Source: Ophiostoma sp. CBS 140.51
Taxonomy: Eukaryota; Ascomycota; Sordariomycetes; Ophiostomatales; Ophiostomataceae
Length of the DNA stretch: 38,272 nt
Assembly: GCA_029298735.1 (NCBI GenBank)
Contig: JANSLP010000311.1
Span: 1 to 38,272, forward strand
Direction: 5' to 3'
Shown here: in pieces, positions 1-9,680 of the stretch
How positions within the stretch are numbered: position 1 is the stretch's first letter
How the letters are laid out: each line of letters begins with the position of its first letter
The notes under the pieces: generated by a model
The model's input: the letters and a program-made list of their open reading frames with translations, nothing else
The model's database searches: none
Told to the model about the DNA's origin: nothing
Made by a program: the position numbers and the translations under genes

Positions 1-335
1 CCCGCCGCTCAACATTGTGGTCGACGATGCCCAGGAGAAGATGCGCAGTAAGTCCACATGCCCCCCCCCCCCCCCCCAGACTGCTTGACAGACTACTAAT
101 GTGCGCAGACGCTGAAGGCGAGGTCAAGTCCCGCTCGCTGGGCTTGGCGGTGATTCGCGGCACACACATTACGACGCTGCACCCCGTCGACGGCAGCGAA
201 AGCATAGCGAACCCGTACCTTGCTGTGGCCGAGGCAGCGGAGGGCGATGATGCGCCAGAGGAGGGCCAGGCCAGCAACAAGATCACGCCGGCATACCAGT
301 ACACGCCCAAGGCGGACGAGGAGGAGTCGGACTAG
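1..335 (+). CDS. LSM7: LSM7, Sm-like protein (3' part, cut by window edge)
   Basis: C-terminal part of an Sm-fold protein of the LSm family. Two exons are visible: 1-47 (frame starting at base 2) and 109-335, joined across a 61-nt intron (48-108) with donor GTAAGT, a CTAAT-type branch site and acceptor GCGCAG. The spliced peptide reads PPLNIVVDDAQEKMRN and then AEGEVKSRSLGLAVIRGT, followed by LHPVDGSESIANPY. This matches the Sm1 end (LNLVLD), the variable loop and the Sm2 motif (LGLVVxRG, then PVDGSExIxNPF) that are specific to LSM7. LSM7 is a subunit of the cytoplasmic Lsm1-7 ring (decapping and mRNA decay) and of the nuclear Lsm2-8 ring on U6 snRNA. After the Sm fold there is an acidic tail of about 35 residues ending DEEESD. 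The start lies outside the window. It converges on the PAN3 locus. Confidence 0.88.
   Translation, partial: RRSTLWSTMPRRRCAVSPHAPPPPPRLLDRLLMCADAEGEVKSRSLGLAVIRGTHITTLHPVDGSESIANPYLAVAEAAEGDDAPEEGQASNKITPAYQYTPKADEEESD
61..77. repeat. Poly-C run in the LSM7 intron
   Basis: Seventeen consecutive C residues lie between the 5' splice site and the branch site of the LSM7 intron. A homopolymer this long is prone to length variation and sequencing error, but being intronic it does not affect the frame. Confidence 0.9.
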
Positions 336-1207
336 GAGGGCAAAATATGTAAAGGAAAAGGAAAAGCATGAGGGTGGCGTGTGAAGACGGAACACTGGCG
401 CATGGAGGGAAGGAAATACCACATATACACATGGTCTCGTTGTAATGACAGAAACTGCTTTACATCAACAAAAAAAAATGGAAAAGAAAAAAATCAGGAC
501 AAAAAGAAATTATGAGAGACAATGGCGTGTCTCTTTGGCTGGGATAGAAAACGAGACCTACTTACGCCTGTGCGTTCTTCCCGTGACCACGGTTGATTAC
601 ATGCTATTTGGTGTTACTTATTATCTTATGGTACACACACCTTATCTTTGAAGCCTGTAGTAATTGAAATTTCTTTTTATATTTTTTTGTAAGTCTATCA
701 AAAGTTCTTTTTTGAACAATTTGTGTTATCCATGAGTTACAAACACTGCTCAGACCTCTCAAGCGAGAAGCTGAGTTACATGATAACAAAACGCTTTGGT
801 CCTCTATCGTGTGGTGTTGCACGATATAACAAACGCTACCCCTCGAAACACAGACAAGAGTAAACAAACAATACAATATGAATGGGGGCAAAAAATGAAA
901 AACAAAATGAAAAGCAAACAAGGGGGGAAAGCTGGGGTTGGGTGAAGGCGACAAAGGCAGTGATTATCCAGGACACAAGCAACCATCTCATCCTTTCCAA
1001 GGACCGATGTTTGCCATGGTCCAACATCAACTGCTGTAACAATCAAAACGCTCATTTGTCTCCTGTGCCGTAGCAACAGGGGCGAGAGGGATAAAGTAAA
1101 AAGCAAGTAAAAAAGGGCCTGGGGAAAGAAAGATAAAGAACAGATCAACGCTTTTGGTTCATCGAAAACTGGGCAAAGATGGGTAAAGATGTTGACAAAA
1201 GCCTCTC
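336..1207. other. Convergent 3' intergenic region
   Basis: AT-richer sequence between the LSM7 stop and the stop of the minus-strand frame ending at 1208. It should hold both 3' UTRs and poly(A) sites. Short open frames on both strands here are low-complexity and show no recognisable domain. I see no RNA gene. Confidence 0.6.
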
Positions 1208-2101
1208 TCATCTTTGGACTGGAACTCGAAACTGGCTCGGATTTTCATATGGCTCCTTTGAGCGTTTCCGTGGGCTATGTTCAGCAGCAGAATGAGAATT
1301 ACTGACATTCATTGCCTGGATAGGGCACGAGGATCTCGCCAGGTGAGAGCCAGGGCGACTGCTTTCAGAACCATAGTAGGCATGGCCGTTCGCCGGAGGG
1401 CCGGGTGTGAGTGTCGGCCCTGGTACAGAAGGAACAAAGTTTGAATTTTGGAAATTGGGTGGCTGATTAGCAGGCAGAGGCGACACATTCGCAGTAGAGT
1501 TGTTGGACACTGGTGTTCGCCTACGACTGCTACGTTGAACCTCTTTTCGTGACTCGTCCAGGTTTCGTTGCGAGAACGCTTGTGAGGTGTAGGAGTTTAG
1601 ATTGGGGTAAAGGTCTGGACTTGGCCGAACCGTGGGTGTAGATGACACAGACAAACTTGCGGTACCGTTGTATGGCAGCGGCGAGAACCCAGGTCCGCTA
1701 CTTAGGTCAAAGGGCCCTTCCAGAATCGGTTGTGAGAATGCTTGGGGTCCTTGAGGTTCTTGAGGCCCTTGGGGGTAGTAGAGGTTTGGATCGTAATGAG
1801 ATCCTACAGGAGGCCCAGTAGTGGGCATGAATGAGAAGCCCGCCATGTCGTTGTATGGCGCCGTGTCGTCGTATGGCGGTCGAGGGAAATCAACATGCAT
1901 ATAGTGGTCACCCCAGCCTCCTCGTAAAGCGGAATCTAGTTGAGGGTACTCACTCCAGCCTTCAGATGGGAAAATGTCGGGATCATGTTGAGGGAGATTT
2001 TGGGACAGTTGTTGAACAGGTAGGTGCTGGGGAGGATGTTGCAGGTTAGGACCATTTTGCGGTGGCAGGAAGCTTTGCAAGGCGGGTGTAAATGGCTGCA
2101 T
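1208..2101 (-). CDS. Uncharacterised Pro/Gln/Ser-rich protein; frame open back to the PAN3 stop
   Basis: From the first ATG (2101) the frame encodes 297 residues. It is also open upstream without an ATG to base 2236, directly after the PAN3 TAG (2237-2239) and in the same frame, 342 codons in all. The product looks disordered: early Gln/Pro-rich stretch, a Tyr/Asp/Pro-rich middle (YDPNLYYPQGPQEPQGPQ), and a basic nuclear-localisation-like SPRKRSK near the end. Composition is balanced and protein-like over the whole length. Codons ending in A or T (CAA, CCT) look more frequent than in PAN3. An intron-like 60-nt segment (2114-2173; donor GTAAAT, branch CTGAC, acceptor TTTCCAG) lies just upstream of the ATG, so a 5' UTR intron is possible. 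It could be a separate gene, a gene that lost its 5' end, or an alternative C-terminus of PAN3. I recognise no domain and assign no function. Confidence 0.45.
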   Translation of the reverse strand: MQPFTPALQSFLPPQNGPNLQHPPQHLPVQQLSQNLPQHDPDIFPSEGWSEYPQLDSALRGGWGDHYMHVDFPRPPYDDTAPYNDMAGFSFMPTTGPPVGSHYDPNLYYPQGPQEPQGPQAFSQPILEGPFDLSSGPGFSPLPYNGTASLSVSSTPTVRPSPDLYPNLNSYTSQAFSQRNLDESRKEVQRSSRRRTPVSNNSTANVSPLPANQPPNFQNSNFVPSVPGPTLTPGPPANGHAYYGSESSRPGSHLARSSCPIQAMNVSNSHSAAEHSPRKRSKEPYENPSQFRVPVQR

Positions 2102-2236
2102 TTGCTGAGTTTGCTGGAAAGCATGATGTGGCCCCACATTGTTGGCCCGGGCGGATGTCAGTCGATGATTTACAAGCAGCTGCGACCTGGTGCTGCTTTT
2201 CCGGGCAGATGTCACTCTCTCGCGTCCAGATGACTT

Positions 2237-5224
2237 CTAGTTATGGTGGCGCCGAGGCGGGCCAGCTGGCCGGATGAGATCACTGAACGAGCGCTGGACC
2301 ATCTTGTTCAGTTCCTTGTATGTGACAAACAAATTGGTCCGTCCGTCACGGCTCGAGAGCCGAACCACCTCATTCGAGCCGGCATCGAGCTTGTTGAGGC
2401 ACGAGATCATGTGCCACGGGTCGACAACGGGCCGGCCAGACTCGTCCACTTGATGGAAGACGTAGTCCCGGAAGAGCTTGAGTGGGTAGCGGGGCCCGTG
2501 CTCGGCCCACGATGCATCCCGTTGGTAGTTTTCGCGCTCATTGATTGTACCCAGCTTCATCATGAGACGTGCAATGCGGCCGTTCTCCACTTCTCTGGAC
2601 GTCAGGCTGTATAGACTGTCATTTTCTTGTAGAGACATGTCGAAGAAGCGTGAGACCTGCGGCGCGATGTAGGTGAGAAGCGCATCAATGGTCTTGCCGC
2701 CCGCAGGTGCCGTGGTGGAGGCGGGCGCGGGCGTCAACAGCCACTTAACGGCAGCTTTGAACTCATGCGAGTAGATCTCGGGGATCTGGTCGAGGGATGA
2801 GAGTGGCTTCTTCAGCTCATTGGGCGGCGTGTGGGTGGCCAATGACACCATAACCTCGCCAAAGTGGATGAAGTCTTCATGCTGCAGATCGAGTACTCGG
2901 CGGGCCGGATCGTAGTTGATGACGTCCTGCACAGCACAACCACTCAAACGGATGCGGTTCTTACCCGTCCGGATGATCTTGGTAAGATCGATGCTGCGGG
3001 CGGCGAGGCCAGCACTGTGAATGGCACGCAGTGCATTGGCAATCTGCACAAAGTACCCCCACAAGATATTCTCTTGGACCGTAACGTTGGTCCGCGGGCG
3101 CGTCTGGCCATAGGTGGGAAAGTGGTACTGCATGAGAGTCACGGACAGCGGGAAGTAGTCCATAGCAAATACGACCGAGCTGTCCCCAAAGGCCCGCGTA
3201 GTGAAGGCCTCGTGCACGGTGACAACATTGCCGCTGTTGACGCGGCGCCAGTCACGCGCAGTTCGGAGAGCATTTTCGTTACTCACGCGGAAGTTCTCCA
3301 CACGGCGCAGGCAGTAGTGCTTTCCGTTCTTGCTTGCCACGGCCTTGTAGAGCCAGGTAATGCGACCAAAGGAGCCAGCCACCTTGTGACTGTTGGTGTC
3401 AAGTGCAGTGAGCGAGTGGTAGCTCTCGACATTCACGGACAGGGTGACTGCCGCCTGGTTACCAGCTCTGGACTTCATGTGGAATTCTTGGCGCATCTTC
3501 TCGGGAAGAAAGAACTCATGGACGGTGCGCTGACGAGGGAGAAGGTCCTGGCGGTGAGGGCCCATGGGGAAGTAGAGGTGCTCGCCGGGAGGCTGGTGTT
3601 GGGCCCCAAAGGGAGCCTGTCCCTGGTAATACGCGGCGCCCTCTCTGCCCGGCTGCTGGCTGGTTGCTGCATAAGGGTTGTAGGGGGATGTGGTAATGGC
3701 TCCTCCAGACGCGCCTTGAGAAGCAACGTTGTAAGAGTCATAGACACCACCGCCCTGGCCGAGCTGAACCTCACTTCCGGGCGGCATGCCATAAGCCATG
3801 GAGTTCATGCCTCCCAGGCCGGCTATGCCACCCATGCCGCTCATGTTGTTCATGCTGCCAAGATTGTTCATGGCTCCCATGTTTCCCATACCGCCCATAT
3901 TGGCCATGCCACCCATCCCTGCTCGGTTGTTGAGATGGTCGGGGTTGTTGTGGGTCGGTACGCGCGACGGGCCGGTGGGAATGGACATCTGCGACTGCTG
4001 AGATGGACCGTTCGACAGGTTGTAGAGTGAGCCCTGCCCTGGGGCCTGCTGGTGTTGTTGTTGTTGTGGCTGCTGTGCAGCGAGAGACGCTTGTTGAGAT
4101 TGTTGAGAAATTAGAGAAGGCTGTGGTGGCTGTGGAGACGGCAGCGTCTGGCTCGGGACAGAGGAGGTGGATGTGGGCGTGGCGGAGGGCGGAACGGAAG
4201 ATTGTGATTGCGGGCGGAATTCGACGGCCTTGGCAACGTTAAAAGGGGAGCGGTCGCCGCCCTTTGGCTGGAACTCTCGTGCAGAGCCAGCGTTGAAGCC
4301 AGACGCCTGGTCCGATGTACGCGGGACAAATTCACGGACCGATGCCAGGTTGAAGGCGGCGGAGTCGGCCCGTGGGATAGACATGCCGGCGTCTTTGTTG
4401 CCTACGAGATCCCTAAGTTGTTCGCGTGGAGAGGCCGAGGAGGACGCGTTGCTAGCAGATACAACTGTGCGTAGACTCCTTGTCAGTGCGGTCCGAAAGA
4501 TGGGAGCCGGTGGAATGAAAAAAGAAGTAGAGGATACGTACCACTCGTGCCTAGTGGTGTGAAGGGGGCCGCATTGGCCGCTTGAAGGGGAAGAACCGAT
4601 GACTTTCGGAGAGGCGAGTTTGCAGAGCCTGGAGTGAAGACGGGGGAGTCGCCGTTGAGGCCCTTTTTTGAGGATGCTCTGTCAAATACCGTGTTAGCAA
4701 CCAGTGTATCATTGGAGCGAGACCGGGGTTGGGGTTGTTCGTCGCGTACATGTCTTTGGGTGCTGCCATAGTTTCGGTTCAATCAGAAGCATGATAGTGA
4801 TACTTTGTAGTAAATAAGGTCGCAGAGAAAATCCAATATTATGTTTGGGGTCGGTTGATCTAGAAAGTGATATATGTCAATGTCAGCGAGGGTGTCATGA
4901 GGGGGCACGTGGGGGTGCCAGGTCGAGAAATGAACGCAAGAGGACGTAAAGAACATAAAGGACAGCTCGTCGCGTACCATTGCCGTCAGTCGACGTGCTG
5001 TTCGACCCAAAATCGCCGGTCCAGATGTGGTCTGGCGATGGCCGGATACGCAATGGCCGAGGTCTCGCTTAGAGGCTCTGTTGTTGGGACGCGGGTTTTA
5101 GCAACAATGAGCATGACGCGGCTACCATACAGGAGGCGCAAAGCAGACAAAACCAGCTGTGGCATTCGGTGCCGGGTTATCGAGACGGCAATAAAACTTA
5201 CTCTCGGAGACCAGACGCCAGCAT
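2237..5224 (-). CDS. PAN3: PAN3, regulatory subunit of the PAN2-PAN3 deadenylase
   Basis: Adaptor subunit that recruits the Pan2 nuclease to poly(A)-binding protein on mRNA tails in the cytoplasm. Exon 3 (4464-2237) is certain, and its junction with exon 2 (4762-4542) across a 77-nt intron (donor GTACGT, acceptor GCACAG) keeps frame. Exon 2 carries the family's KKGLNGDSPVFTP stretch. Exon 3 has PAM2-like motifs, a Gln-rich and Met/Gly-rich disordered part, then the PAN3 core: HEFFLPEKMRQEF, the pseudokinase (GSFGRITWLYKA, YCLRRVENFR, ILWGYFVQIANALRAIH), a coiled coil (SLYSLTSREVENGRIARLM) and the C-terminal knob (DPWHMISCLNKLDAGS, FVTYKELN). The start is uncertain. Exon 2 has no in-frame ATG, and a phase-consistent first exon is 5224-5202 (MLASGLR, donor GTAAGT), giving 823 residues. 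Another ATG 4 nt upstream (5228) is out of frame in this model. I found no CCCH finger in the minus-strand frames from 4540 to about 5820. Confidence 0.85.
3785..3919 (-). repeat. Met/Gly/Asn-rich repeat region inside PAN3
   Basis: Codons for an imperfect GGM/NMG-type repeat, for example MGGMANMGGMGNMGAMNNLG, holding 12 methionines in about 45 residues. It lies in the disordered linker between the PAM2-like motifs and the pseudokinase. A Gln-rich run (around 4030-4100) precedes it in the protein. Such tracts vary in length among orthologs; no function is assigned. Confidence 0.8.
4211..4354 (-). repeat. Three PAM2-like motifs in PAN3
   Basis: Three copies of F-N-x(5)-E-F-x-P sit 18-19 residues apart: FNLASVREFVP, FNAGSAREFQP and FNVAKAVEFRP. 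PAM2 motifs (consensus about LNxxAxEFxP) bind the MLLE domain of poly(A)-binding protein, and PAN3 is known to use such a motif. These copies keep the leading aromatic-Asn and the EFxP end but have one extra residue between them. The repetition is seen directly; PABP binding is inferred. Confidence 0.7.
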
Positions 5225-5228
5225 CCAT

Positions 5229-7930
5229 TGTGAGTTCAGTATTTGCGTCGTGACGCGACGAGCGTCGAAGGTCGTATCTGGGGGAGGGGGGGCAAGATAG
5301 CGATAATGACGGGCTGGCGATACAGCTGCTGTCGAGGTGTCTCCAGCTAGAAAGTTGAACTCGAGCGGACTCTGAATAAAATGCTCGCGGTGAGAGAGAG
5401 AAAAAGACACGCGCGCACGCGTTGTCGTCGTCGTGACGATCCACGGATCTAATTTGCGGTCGATTGACTGACAGATTGACACAACCGGGAGGGAGGTACG
5501 CCGGGCGATAGCGAGCTAACAGCCTGTTCGCTGGCGGCGTGGGATTGCGGAGGACGTGTTGTCGTCGTCGGGACGCGTCGATGGTGAGAGAAGAAGAGGA
5601 AGGCAGATTGCCGGCTGCGGGGTGAGGAGGCTGAAGGTTCAACGGAGGTTGTTGTCTTGGGCGACAAGGAAGGCAGGGACGATGGAGAGCGATGCGCGGA
5701 GCGGAAGAACGTGGGTCTCTCCTTCCTCTCCTTGGTAAGTTGGCTCGTTGGCTTGGTTTGGCCGCAAAAGGGGAAAGAGGAGAATGGGAAAGGGCGCTCC
5801 GATTGCTCTGCGCGCATACATTGTCAGTCCCTTGTAGCGCGGCGTTACCCCGCTGACGGGAAATGCAGGGGGTCGGGCAGTAAGATGGTACATTGAAATT
5901 CCAGTTACTAAGGTGTCGACAGTTGTACCTTACTAACGCACATCGTCAGACTGCATGTTCCTTCCCCTTGTTCTTAATTGACCGACGCTGAAAGCTTCCG
6001 TTGAACACGAATCGCTTTCCAACGTCTAACTTCTCACATTTAGACCAAACATCCCACACCACTCGACATCCCAGGCCCCCCAAAAGCAGCAAAAACTACA
6101 GAGTATGTCGTGACAGGTACAGACTCGAACGCGGGAAAGCGGACGCGGCCCGCGCTGCAAACACCCTCGGGAGCAGTCCAGGATCGAGAAAGTGGTGGTT
6201 GGCGTGTCTCGTCAAGGTGCTGTGCGACAACAAGGGGAACTTGGATGGACCCGACCTTGTCTACTGCTTGTGCAAACGGCGGTCAAAGATGGCCAGGCGG
6301 AGAGACCGGCTTGGGCATGTACGTCTCATTATCGGCAGCGGCCGACATGCTGCGCGTGGAAACGGAATAAACGAAATGCAACACCCGCACTCCCGACGCG
6401 TCACGAACAAATGGCGAGCAGGGGACAGTTGAAACTGTCTCTTTACTGGATTCTGTGTGTCTGCGTTGATCGTCTGTCGTCCCCGAATTGACCTATCCAA
6501 GAAACAACATCTACTTTTACAAAGGCTCGAGTCGACCAATGAATCTTATGAACTTTGCTGAAGGAGGAGAGAGGCAGGTAGCCGCCGATGAAAGGAGCAG
6601 AAGCGGCTGCAGACGCCAGAAAAAGCAAATATTATCTGGCCGAAAACATCAACATGCATGGGCGACTGGGGGCGGTCCTGGTTTCTTTTTGTTTGCCCTG
6701 ATTCTTTTTTTCATCCTGTCTTTTCCATCCTCGAGCACATAACATACTACATGCCACGACTGTATATGTACAGAGGCTTGATGAGCTCTGTGAACCGTCT
6801 TTTCAGCTCTCTCACGTAGTTCCCGTTTGTAAAACAGTTTGATGTTGTATTGACATTCAAAACCAGGGAGAGGAAAGATGAGAGCATCTCGGATCAGATC
6901 CGTGGCACGGGAAGATCACCGTAGGCCTTTCTTTCTTTAGTTCTTCCTGGCTGACTTTCAATGCGCTCGCTTTTCAGACGCAATATTTTCTCAGACGTTT
7001 TACTCCCAATCTTCTTCGTTCAATCCGCTCTTCCCCTCAATGTTGTGAGCCTTTGTGATGGTTCTGGCCTGCAGCCTCGCCAGCCTACCACAATTGCAGG
7101 GCATACACAGCTCTCCCTTCCGATAAGCTGCAGCGTGCCGTTCGTCTTGGTAGGTGGGTCCCAAGCTATGGCAGCAGTTGGCCAATCACCAATGCCCACT
7201 GAGTCTGCTCTGCTGTTGGGGAGGGCCCCACCCAGTGCCATCTGGCCTTTCTGTGGCTTTCTGGCGCTCTACCATTTGTGACCAAAAGAGATTTAGCGTG
7301 GACAGCGTCAACGATGACTACACTAAACGATCTGTGCGCACTGGCAAGGGACGAGACAGCAACGCAGATGCAGGCAAACGAAGCAAAGCAACGGAAGGAG
7401 ACAACGCCAGTCAATCGACACTTTCTTTTTTTTTTTTTCGTTTCTGCCAACAATCCCATCCTCGCTTTTCCGTTACCTCTCCGTCCCGACGCAAGCATTT
7501 CGTTTCTTTTTTGCTACTCCACACAGCCACACCTCGACGTACATTGAGACAGTAGGACTACCAAACGGCCGACCTGCAGTCGCTTTCCTTCTCCGCCCTG
7601 CAGCTTCGCACACTTGACAACGAACAACAACGGCGCTGCCCTCCGATCATCCGTCTCAACGACTTGCTATACGCCCAACTGCATTTAACGAGCTCGCTCT
7701 GCTCTTTCTGTCGCCTAGTAGATCGACAAACTCTCGATTCGAACTGTCGCTTTCCCAGTCGACCCGCCCATCCCATCGTATCCGGCTGCGCAGTGAATTC
7801 CGAACACCACGTCAAACGTCGACGATCAACCTTTTGTTTGTCAGCCTTGCCTTTCTCGACCAATTCTCTGCAACTTTTGTCGTATGAGCACAGCCAGCAC
7901 GTAGAATACTCTCTCTACACATAGCCCACT
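5229..7930. other. Divergent intergenic region between PAN3 and the UBX gene
   Basis: About 2.7 kb between two divergent genes, so it should hold both promoters and leaders. On the minus strand 5230-5900 has several overlapping short frames and may be PAN3 5' UTR. On the plus strand 7480-7930 is pyrimidine-rich and fits a UBX 5' leader. The longest frames here (for example 6001-6432 +, 5449-5817 -) lack recognisable domains. A poly-T run lies near 7428-7438. I see no tRNA or other RNA gene. Confidence 0.5.
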
Positions 7931-9680
7931 ATGGCGACCCCGGGGCCCAGTGCGGCGCCCAATGCGGCCGACCCTCCGCTCACAGAGGAGCAGCAGGAGG
8001 CTGTCCGCCAGTTCGGGACCCTCACGGCACAGGACGAGGAGGCCTCGATTGCCCTTTTGCGGAGATCAGGATGGAGTGTTACGGTGAGTTCTCTCAAGGT
8101 TTCTTTACACCCTCCAGCCGCTTATTATTCGTTATCACTAACGGCTTTGCCTTGTCCAGGTCGCCGTCAGCAAGTTCTTTGACGGCGAAGACGACTCCGT
8201 GCCCGACCTCAACAACCTCCCACCGCCCCAAACCGGCCCACGACCAGCCAACAACCAGCCGCAACGCCTCATCGATCTCGGCGACCCGCTGAGCGGATTC
8301 GAGCCCGCCGGCCCGCCGGTCCACAACGTCTTTGAACAGGCTCGGTACGCTGCCGAGAACGGCCGGCGGATTGCAGCCGAGCGGACCGAGGTGGCCCGGC
8401 GCATCGTTGTGCAGCCACCTGCGCCCGTTGTGCGGCCTTCGTTCTTCATGGCCCTCCTGCTGTCGCCCTTCAACCTGGGCTACCGGCTGCTGGCGGGTCT
8501 GTGGAGCACCGTTCAGTACATCTTGGGGCTCGTGCCTGGTCTGGGTGCCTTCCGGCGCATGGCCAGTGGCGCACGAGCCGCGCCCCGCCGCCAGCTCAAC
8601 CCGCGGGATGCCGCCTCCCGCTTCAAGCGCGAGTTTGAGGAGGCCACCGGCTCCAAGTCCCTGCCGTTTGTCGAAATGGGCTACACACAGGCCTACGACA
8701 AGGCCAAGACGGAGCCCAAGTACCTCATGATGGTTCTCCTGGCGCCCGAGCACGACGACACCAAGAGCTACGCCCGCGATACGCTACTCCACCCGGACGT
8801 GGTCGAGTTCATCAACAACCCGGCCAACAACATTATTCTGTGGGGCGGCAGCGTGCGCGACCCGGAAGCGTACCAGGTGTCGATTGAGCACCGCGTCACC
8901 AAGTTCCCCTTTATGGCCATGATCTGTGTGACACCAAAGGAGGGTGGCAGCACACGCATGGGCACTGTCAAGCGCGTTGTGGGCCCCGTGTCGCCAGCCT
9001 ACCTGGTCGAGCAGCTGCGCTTGACGACTGCCAAGTATGCCGACGACCTGTCGGCCGTGCGGGCGGTGCGTGTCGCTAACGAGGCCACGCGCAACATCCG
9101 CATCGAGCAGGACAATGCCTACGAGCGGTCGCTAGCAATTGACCGCGAGCGCGCGCGGCAACGGCAGGAGGCGGAGCGGCAGCGGCAAGAGGCCGAGCAA
9201 CAGGCACGTGAGCGCGAGGCCGAGGCGGCACGGCAGGCCAAGCTGGGCAAGCAGTGGCGCGCATGGCGTGCCACCACGCTCGCGCCTGAGCCGGCTGCTG
9301 GTACAGCCGCTGCTAACATTGTGCGTGTAGCCATCAAGCTGCCTGAGTCGCGTGGCGGCGAGCGCCTGCGTCGCAGTTTCGCAGCCGATGCGACCGTCGA
9401 GGACCTGTACGCCTTTGTGGAATGCAACAGCACGGAAGCCAGCGAAGAGAACGACGACAACAACGACGAAGAGGAAGGGCCCGTCAGAGAAAAGGTCACG
9501 AAACCCGCTGGCTACACACACGTGTACAAGTTCCGGATTGCGTCCATGATGCCACGCGAGGTGCACGAGCCGTCCGAGTCCAAGACGCTGCTGGAGGCTA
9601 TCGGCAAGTCGGCGAGTCTGGTTGTGGAGGAGGTTGAAGAGTCTGAGGATGGCGAGGACAGCGATGCAGGGGATGCTTAA
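7931..9680 (+). CDS. UBX-domain ER/lipid-droplet protein of the FAF2/Ucp10 type
   Basis: Two exons, 7931-8083 and 8160-9680, joined across a 76-nt intron (donor GTGAGT, branch CACTAAC, acceptor GTCCAG) give 557 residues. Domain order fits FAF2: an N-terminal UBA-like region (about 17-60, LTEEQQEAVRQFGTLT then LLRRSGWSVTVAVSKFFDG), a hydrophobic hairpin (about 145-182, SFFMALLLSPFNLGYRLLAG), a thioredoxin-like UAS domain (about 206-325), a charged coiled coil rich in R/E/Q (about 364-414) and a UBX domain (about 437-543). The UBX contact loop reads MPR (515-517), where p97/Cdc48-binding UBX domains usually have FPR. An acidic insert (about 475-495) splits the UBX domain and the C-terminus is acidic. 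Family members sit in the ER membrane or on lipid droplets and recruit Cdc48 to ubiquitinated clients in ER-associated degradation. The intron junction restores the UBA helix, which supports the start. Confidence 0.88.

Noticed and set aside
2864..4030. 388-codon frame antisense to PAN3
   Set aside because: A shadow of PAN3 codon bias; the sense strand carries clear PAN3 motifs.
4551..4769. ATG-started 72-codon frame overlapping PAN3 exon 2
   Set aside because: It is in a different frame from the conserved GLNGDSPVFTP stretch and ends at a stop; at most an out-of-frame product.
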